Shown in pieces: positions 60,601-64,000 of a stretch of 64,000 nt of DNA. Every line of letters begins with the position of its first letter. Positions within the stretch are counted from its first letter, which is position 1. The DNA comes from Euphorbia lathyris (Eukaryota > Streptophyta > Magnoliopsida > Malpighiales > Euphorbiaceae), in contig NC_088911.1 of assembly GCF_963576675.1 (NCBI RefSeq), forward strand, positions 134,171,929 to 134,235,928, read 5' to 3'. The position numbers were made by a program, and so were the translations under genes. Under the pieces are notes generated by a model. The model did no database searches. It was not told the DNA's origin and worked only from the letters and a program-made list of their open reading frames with translations.

Positions 60601-63600
60601 TGACTATTCATCTTCTTTTGATCCCTGTCATGATCTTCTTTTATTGTATATACAGGTGTACGTACATAGTAAAGTTATGATAGTTGATGATTGTTCAACT
60701 TTGATTGGATCAGCTAATATCAATGATAGAAGTTTGCTTGGTTCACGAGACTCTGAGGTATTATGTTATTTTGTTTCTTTTGTTGTATGTCACGAAATGA
60801 AGTTTAGGGACCATGAATTTACCCCAACTTTTTGGCATCTATCAGAAAATCTTTATCTCTTTTAACTTTTGATTGTTTCTAACATCAGTACTAGTGAGAT
60901 TTTATTCATGCAATGACCTTCCAGAGTATTGGTTATTTTAAGTTGTTGTAGCTAGGGCTGTCAATTTCTGACATGATTTACAAGATGACCCATCTGACAC
61001 GATTATCATTTATGTGTTATTTATATCATATACTCCCTCCGGTAAAAACGTTGTTGCCGTGTGACCAGAGGTCACGGGTTCGAGTCTTAGGAGCGGCCTC
61101 TTGCCAATTAAATTGGCAAGGGAAGGCTTGCCCCCAATACACCCTTGTGGTGGGACCCCTCCCCGGACCCTCGCTCAGCGGGGACACGTAATGCGACCGG
61201 GCCGCCCTTTTTTTTTTTTTTTATACTCCCTCCGGTCCATATTATCTGTCAGTGAGAGAAAAATTTTCTTGTTCCATATTATTTGTCAGTTTAGGTTTTC
61301 TATGTGAATTTTTCCTATTTTACCCCTAATAATGGTTTAAGCACTAATTACTCCAACATAACTCATTCAGCTTTTTGGGTAGTATTTGAAGAACAATATC
61401 TTTAATTTTAGACATAGAAAAACGTAGGAATATGAAGGGTTAAAGTTATCAATTTCTATATAGGCATTTCGTGATTTTTACTTGTGTCCATAATGATTTT
61501 TTTTGGCTGGACTAGTTCTTATATAGGCACCAATATTTCATAATTTTAGAATAAAAATTTTGGTGGGAATGAAAATTTTGGTGGGAAACTTTGGCGGAAG
61601 AATGAAATTTTTGTTGAAAATTTGAAAAATAAAAATGAATCTTCATGAATTTTTTTTGGAGTGATTGTATTTTGGCATACTTACTAAACAAGTAAACATA
61701 CGTGTGAAAATGCTCTCCATAATTTGAGAATTCAGTTTTTAAATGACTCCTCTAAAAATGTGCAAACAAATGGCAGCATTTAATCATTTTTCATTGTTAA
61801 AGATAAAGATAGTCCAAGGGTCTCTCTTTATGGCAGGATATGGTTTCAATTTCAGATGCTTAATTAGTAAGGGTATTCTAGTCCATTTTACATAAATTTA
61901 ATGCAAACTAATCATTTTCTTAATATGTGTGTTTTTGTCAAATGTGACAAATAATATGGACCGGAGGGAGTATAATCATGTGAAATATATAGATGACATA
62001 ACACGATAACCCGTTTACACACCCTTAGCTGTAGCTTGGGTTTTGTATTGCATTGGTTAACCAGATGTAGTAAGAAGTTTTGATATTTGCATAAATGATA
62101 GTTGATGGAGGTTTCTTGAAAATTTGTATAAGCATATTTCGGTTTCTTTCGCGCCTTTAACCAACAATATAGACCTAGAAAAATTTAATTGTCATGTTTT
62201 GACAAGGAAAGACATTTCGCGGAAATATATTGACATCATAAAGGACATGTATGAGAGAGTATGCACGAGTGTACGTACTAGTGTTGGGAAGACTGAAGAG
62301 TTTCCTATTACGATTGGAGTGCATCAAGGTTCCGCACTAAGCCCATTTCTTTTTGCCATCGTTATGGATGAACTAACAAGTTCACTTCAAGATGGTATAC
62401 CATGGTGCATGCTGTTTGCAGATGATATTGTGTTGGTTGATGAGACGAAAGAAGGAGTGGAGATGAAGTTGGAACTATGGAGGCAAACTCTAGAATCTAG
62501 AGGCTTTAAGTTGAGTCGAAGTAAGACAGAATATTTGGAGTGTAAGTTTAGCGGCCGTAGGAGTAGGGAGGCAGGGACAATCACCCTAGATGGGAGAGTT
62601 GTTCAGGCCTCGGATTGCTTCCGGTATTTAGGATCTATTATCCAAACGGATGGAGAAGTAGATGGAGATGTTGCTCATAGGATTAAAGCTGGTTGGTCGA
62701 AGTGGAAGAGTGCTACGGGTTTCCTTTGTGATCCCGGCATGCCTAATAGATTGAAGGGAAAATTCTACCGGACGGCAATTAGACCAGCATTGTTATATGG
62801 TACGGAGTGTTGGGCAGTGAAACACTGCCACATCCAGAAGATGTCGGTGGCGGAGATGCGTATGTTGAGATGGATGTGTGGTCACACGAGAAAGGACCGG
62901 GTGCGTAATGAAATAATTAGGACAAAAGTAGGGGTCACATCTATTGAGAATAAAATAAGAGAAAACCGACTAAGGTGGTTTGGCCATGTGAGACGTAGAG
63001 CGCTTGATGCGCCGGTTAGGAGAACCGAAGAGTGGCAAAGGGATGTAGTGGTGAGGGGTAGGGGAAGACCTAAGCAAACTTGGAGGAGGGTGATCGAGAG
63101 TGATATGAGTTTATTGGGAATTGAGGAAAATATGGTAGTGGATAGGACGGAGTGGAGGGAGCGAATCTGTGTCGCTGACACGACTTGATTTTCACGGTTT
63201 TATATGATGGTTCATGTTAGCCGACCCGAACCATTTCGGGACTAAGGCTTTGTTGTTGTTGTTGTTTTGATTTCATTGGTAGAAAACTGTTATTCATTCT
63301 GAAAAATGATGGAATCACACTCGATTGAAGTTCCTGTTTCTGCATTACCGCTTTCAAACATTGTATGAATCCATGTGTAAAACATAGATTTTTGTTACAT
63401 GTACTGTTATCTCTGAGCACATACTTTATCAATTGTAAAGAAGGGGGTAAATTGCAGTAATAGTCATTGAACTTTGGGGTCTATTTCATGAAGGTCACTG
63501 AACTTCATGTTTGATTTTGATTAAGGCATTCTGGTCAATTTTGAATGCGTGGCACAGAAGACAATTGACTATATGCTAAGCGTAGGATATGTTGCGTGGC

Positions 63601-64000
63601 ACACACTTGGCTGTCAAGTCAGCTATTAAAGTTGGACATGTCTGGCATGGTTGTCTAATTGACATATAGTTGATTGTATTCTGTGTCACTTCAATATTCC
63701 AATTTTCTGTACATTAATTGGCCAGAGTGATTTTATCGAAATCAAATGTGAAGTTCATAACTTCATTGAAAGAAAATGAAGTTCAGTTACCTTTATGAAA
63801 CGGATACAAACTTCAATGGATGTCTGTGCATTTTACCCTAAAGAAGAGGCTTCTGAGCTGATTGAAAAGCTTTTGTTTTAGATTGGCGTACTTATTGAAG
63901 ACAAAGAGATGGTTAACTCATTCATGGGAGGGAAGAATTGGAAAGCTGGAAAATTTTCTTTGAGTCTACGCCTTTCACTATGGTCTGAACACCTTGGTCT
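42699..64000 (+). CDS. PLDZETA1: Phospholipase D zeta (PX-PH type), 17 exons, 3' end outside window
   Basis: Hydrolyses phosphatidylcholine to phosphatidic acid at membranes; plant zeta PLDs act in vesicle traffic, root growth and phosphate-starvation lipid turnover. Exons: 42699-42965, 43383-43484, 43610-43725, 43811-43952, 52804-52974, 53927-54100, 55598-55840, 55946-56062, 56752-56891, 56994-57143, 57360-57516, 57602-58111, 58899-59009, 60095-60241, 60324-60521, 60656-60757, 63882-beyond 64000. All joins keep frame (988 residues so far; family about 1,100). PX-like ~45-195, PH-like ~225-345, HKD1 His494-Lys496-Asp501 ([10 protein letters not shown]), HKD2 His919-Lys921-Asp926 (HSKVMIVDD), with [17 protein letters not shown] after it. 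No C2 domain. The start ATG gives MASAEQLM. No stop or frameshift; all transposons lie in introns. The sequence is closest in my memory to Arabidopsis PLDzeta1, but zeta1 versus zeta2 needs a tree. Confidence 0.95.
42966..43382 (+). other. GC-AG intron 1 of PLD zeta
   Basis: Exon 1 ends in codons for YKQ at CAG, and the intron begins GCATGA instead of GT. The acceptor is TTCACCAG before TTTAAGTGG (FKW). Conserved protein order YKQ-FKW places the junction exactly here, and no in-frame GT donor preserves it. Confidence 0.8.
44615..44795. repeat. ~100-bp tandem duplication in PLD zeta intron 4
   Basis: TCCGCTACTTTGTTTTTT ... TCTGCATTTAACTCTTGA ... TGTAGCTCAAATTGCTG occurs twice in a row with small changes. 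Confidence 0.75.
44811..45483. mobile_element. hAT-like non-autonomous element in PLD zeta intron 4
   Basis: A 673-bp element with ends CAGAGTTGTTAAAGGCGC and, from the right, TAGTTGTGAAAGGCGC, flanked by TGCATGGGCC on both sides (44801-44810 and 45484-45493; the true TSD is probably 8 of these). Subterminal regions are full of GCGCC/GGCGC. Internally, 45025-45135 reads as an acidic Asp-rich tail ([32 protein letters not shown] in pieces, then stop), perhaps the last codons of a parental transposase. Confidence 0.7.
45858..46255 (+). repeat. 5' LTR of Gypsy element
   Basis: TGTCACATACAAACG...AGTTCTAACA, 398 bp. A CT-rich tract fills its last third. Confidence 0.9.
46295..49818 (+). pseudogene. 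Gypsy gag, protease and RT part, split by LINE and stops
   Basis: Starts [13 protein letters not shown] at 46295 with a coiled-coil Gln-rich segment. Stop TAG at 46673-46675. Then retrotransposon gag ([19 protein letters not shown], then [13 protein letters not shown]). The RTE LINE interrupts at 47299. After it come the zinc knuckle ([14 protein letters not shown], 48545-48590), aspartic protease ([13 protein letters not shown] near 48795; DLILGVDWM 49000) and RT fingers/palm ([47 protein letters not shown]). TGA at 49816-49818 stops it right before the FFDD catalytic motif. Confidence 0.85.
47300..48440 (+). mobile_element. RTE-type LINE, 5'-truncated, copy 1, nested in the Gypsy
   Basis: 1,141 bp, with a 16-bp TSD TAAACCTCCAAACACT (47284-47299 and 48441-48456) and a (TTG)n tail. 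The open frame to TGA at 48355-48357 covers RT from [11 protein letters not shown] through [11 protein letters not shown], the catalytic LFADDIVL motif (Asp-Asp intact), and the C-terminal [38 protein letters not shown] region (in pieces). After the stop lies a short conserved 3' UTR with a CCCGAA/TTCGGG stem. Endonuclease and 5' RT are missing through truncation. Not autonomous. Confidence 0.9.
49820..52139 (+). pseudogene. Gypsy RT end, RNase H, integrase and chromodomain
   Basis: The FFDDILI palm motif (49845) is followed by TAG and a small deletion with frameshift near 49858. A long open frame (49881-52139) then runs on: [15 protein letters not shown], RNase H ([17 protein letters not shown]), integrase zinc region ([22 protein letters not shown]), DDE core ([31 protein letters not shown]), GPF region and a C-terminal chromodomain ([17 protein letters not shown]). 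About 750 residues are unbroken. Confidence 0.9.
52109..52519 (+). repeat. 3' LTR of Gypsy element
   Basis: 411 bp, identical to the 5' LTR except a 13-bp insertion (GTTTGTTTATTCT) near 52178 and a C/T change at 52207. Overlaps the last codons of pol. Confidence 0.9.
52975..53926 (+). other. PLD zeta intron 5
   Basis: 952 bp, GT-AG, T-rich runs near 53250-53290. No bounded transposon recognised. Confidence 0.6.
54177..54809 (+). mobile_element. RTE-type LINE fragment, copy 2, in PLD zeta intron 6
   Basis: 633 bp matching the last part of copies 1 and 3 from ATCCAAACGGATGG to the (TTG)n tail, with only a few differences. It is more severely 5'-truncated, so RT catalytic motifs are absent. 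The remaining frame is open to the same stop. A clear TSD was not found; the left flank shares only ATCCA-scale microhomology. Confidence 0.85.
54810..55597 (+). other. Rest of PLD zeta intron 6
   Basis: 788 bp of AT-rich intron with no recognised element. Acceptor TTCAAAG precedes exon 7. Confidence 0.5.
56063..56751 (+). other. PLD zeta intron 8
   Basis: 689 bp, GT-AG, no recognised element. Confidence 0.6.
58112..58898 (+). other. PLD zeta intron 12 with AAT/AATT microsatellite
   Basis: 787 bp. 58335-58405 is (ATA)n running into (TTATAA)n. No transposon borders seen. Confidence 0.6.
59010..60094 (+). other. PLD zeta intron 13
   Basis: 1,085 bp, GT-AG, AT-rich, nothing recognised. Confidence 0.6.
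61033..61970. mobile_element. Stowaway-like (Tc1/mariner) element with nested SINE
   Basis: TIR CTCCCTCCGGTCCATATTAT with TGTCA following, matched by ACAAATAATATGGACCGGAGGGAG at the right (written here only to describe the ends), and TA on each side (61031-61032 and 61971-61972). Without the SINE and its duplication it is about 745 bp. No transposase frame. Confidence 0.85.
61044..61221 (+). mobile_element. Au-type SINE, 15-bp TSD, nested in the Stowaway TIR
   Basis: 178 bp ending in T-run, with TSD TATACTCCCTCCGGT on both sides (61029-61043 and 61222-61236). A pol III B box GGTTCGAGTC is at 61077-61086. Downstream GGCCTCTTGC, ACCCTTGTGGTGGGACC and CCCCGGACCC blocks are characteristic of the plant Au SINE family. 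The A-box end is shortened. Confidence 0.85.
62203..63262 (+). mobile_element. RTE-type LINE, 5'-truncated, copy 3, in PLD zeta intron 16
   Basis: Matches copy 1 from its AAGGAAAGGCATTTCGCGG segment to the (TTG)n tail, with scattered substitutions. TSD TGTTTTGA (62195-62202 and 63263-63270). The frame is open to TGA at 63186-63188 and includes [11 protein letters not shown] and LFADDIVL with both catalytic Asp. Missing the endonuclease and 5' RT. Confidence 0.9.
63445..63838. mobile_element. MULE-like MITE in PLD zeta intron 16
   Basis: 394 bp. Left end GGGTAAATTGCAGTAATAG and right end (inverted) GGGTAAAATGCACAGACAT, with similarity continuing (ATTGAACTTTG, TTTCATGAAGGTCACTGAAC). TSD TAAAGAAGG/TAAAGAAGA (8 of 9; 63436-63444 and 63839-63847). 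Only 34 bp lie between its TSD and exon 17, so the branch-point region must be in that short stretch or in the element. Confidence 0.75.

Larger units (their letters stand above)
60953..62027. mobile_element. hAT-like element in PLD zeta intron 16
   Basis: Ends TAGGGCTGTCAAT and (from the right) TAAGGGTGTGTAAA. Flanks GTTGTAGC/GCTGTAGC (7 of 8 match; 60945-60952 and 62028-62035). Inner ends contain inverted ACACGAT/ATCGTGT-type motifs. It holds the Stowaway element. Confidence 0.6.

Noticed and set aside
61044..61110. A tRNA gene (B-box seen)
   Set aside because: No cloverleaf or A box; downstream blocks and TSD identify an Au-type SINE.

Overview
This window is nuclear DNA from a flowering plant, probably a eudicot. 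The evidence is two intron-rich plant genes (eL19/RPL19 and a PX-PH phospholipase D zeta) whose splice sites and reading frames can be followed exon by exon, AT-rich intergenic DNA, and a dense nest of plant transposons (Copia/SIRE, Gypsy chromovirus, MULE, hAT, Tourist, Stowaway, RTE and L1-like LINEs, Au-type SINE). I cannot name the species from sequence alone.

Layout. 1-10,367: accessory DNA built of nested elements. It holds a Tourist-like MITE, an unclassified element with 11-bp flanking repeats that carries a gutted Copia, a decayed LINE ORF1, a FAR1-like pseudogene broken by an LTR fragment and by a small gag-only Copia with a perfect target-site duplication (TSD), and two hAT-like elements. 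10,368-30,399: one 20-kb Mutator-like element (MULE) with related ends and a 10-bp TSD (9 of 10 matching). It has a mudrA/mudrB-like convergent layout. A plant-mobile-domain (PMD) gene reads rightward from the left end. A FAR1/MURA-type transposase gene reads leftward from the right end, followed on the same strand by an OTU cysteine-protease ORF and an unrecognised 245-residue ORF. Both terminal genes start with a tiny exon followed by an intron packed with GC-rich hairpins. A 41-bp minisatellite lies between the OTU ORF and the unknown ORF. An 11.2-kb SIRE-like Copia (1,338-bp LTRs, TSD ATATT) sits inside the last intron of the PMD gene, and a hAT MITE interrupts the end of the unknown ORF.

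30,410-32,638: RPL19, five exons, with telo-box and TATA box, only about 355 bp from the MULE end. 34,440-40,030: two decayed L1-like LINEs facing away from each other, the rightward one cut by a solo LTR. 41,135-42,176: a long-TIR MULE-like non-autonomous element. 42,699-64,000 (runs off the end): PLD zeta, 17 exons seen, both HKD motifs intact, first intron of GC-AG type. Its introns hold stacked insertions: intron 4 contains a MULE MITE, in it a Reina-like Gypsy, in that an RTE LINE; intron 6 contains a second RTE fragment; intron 16 contains a hAT-like element with a Stowaway with an Au SINE, then a third RTE copy and another MULE MITE.

The two cellular genes appear intact and functional. 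Almost everything else is mobile DNA, much of it datable by TSDs and nesting order. The most unusual object is the PMD + transposase + OTU MULE with hairpin-array first introns.
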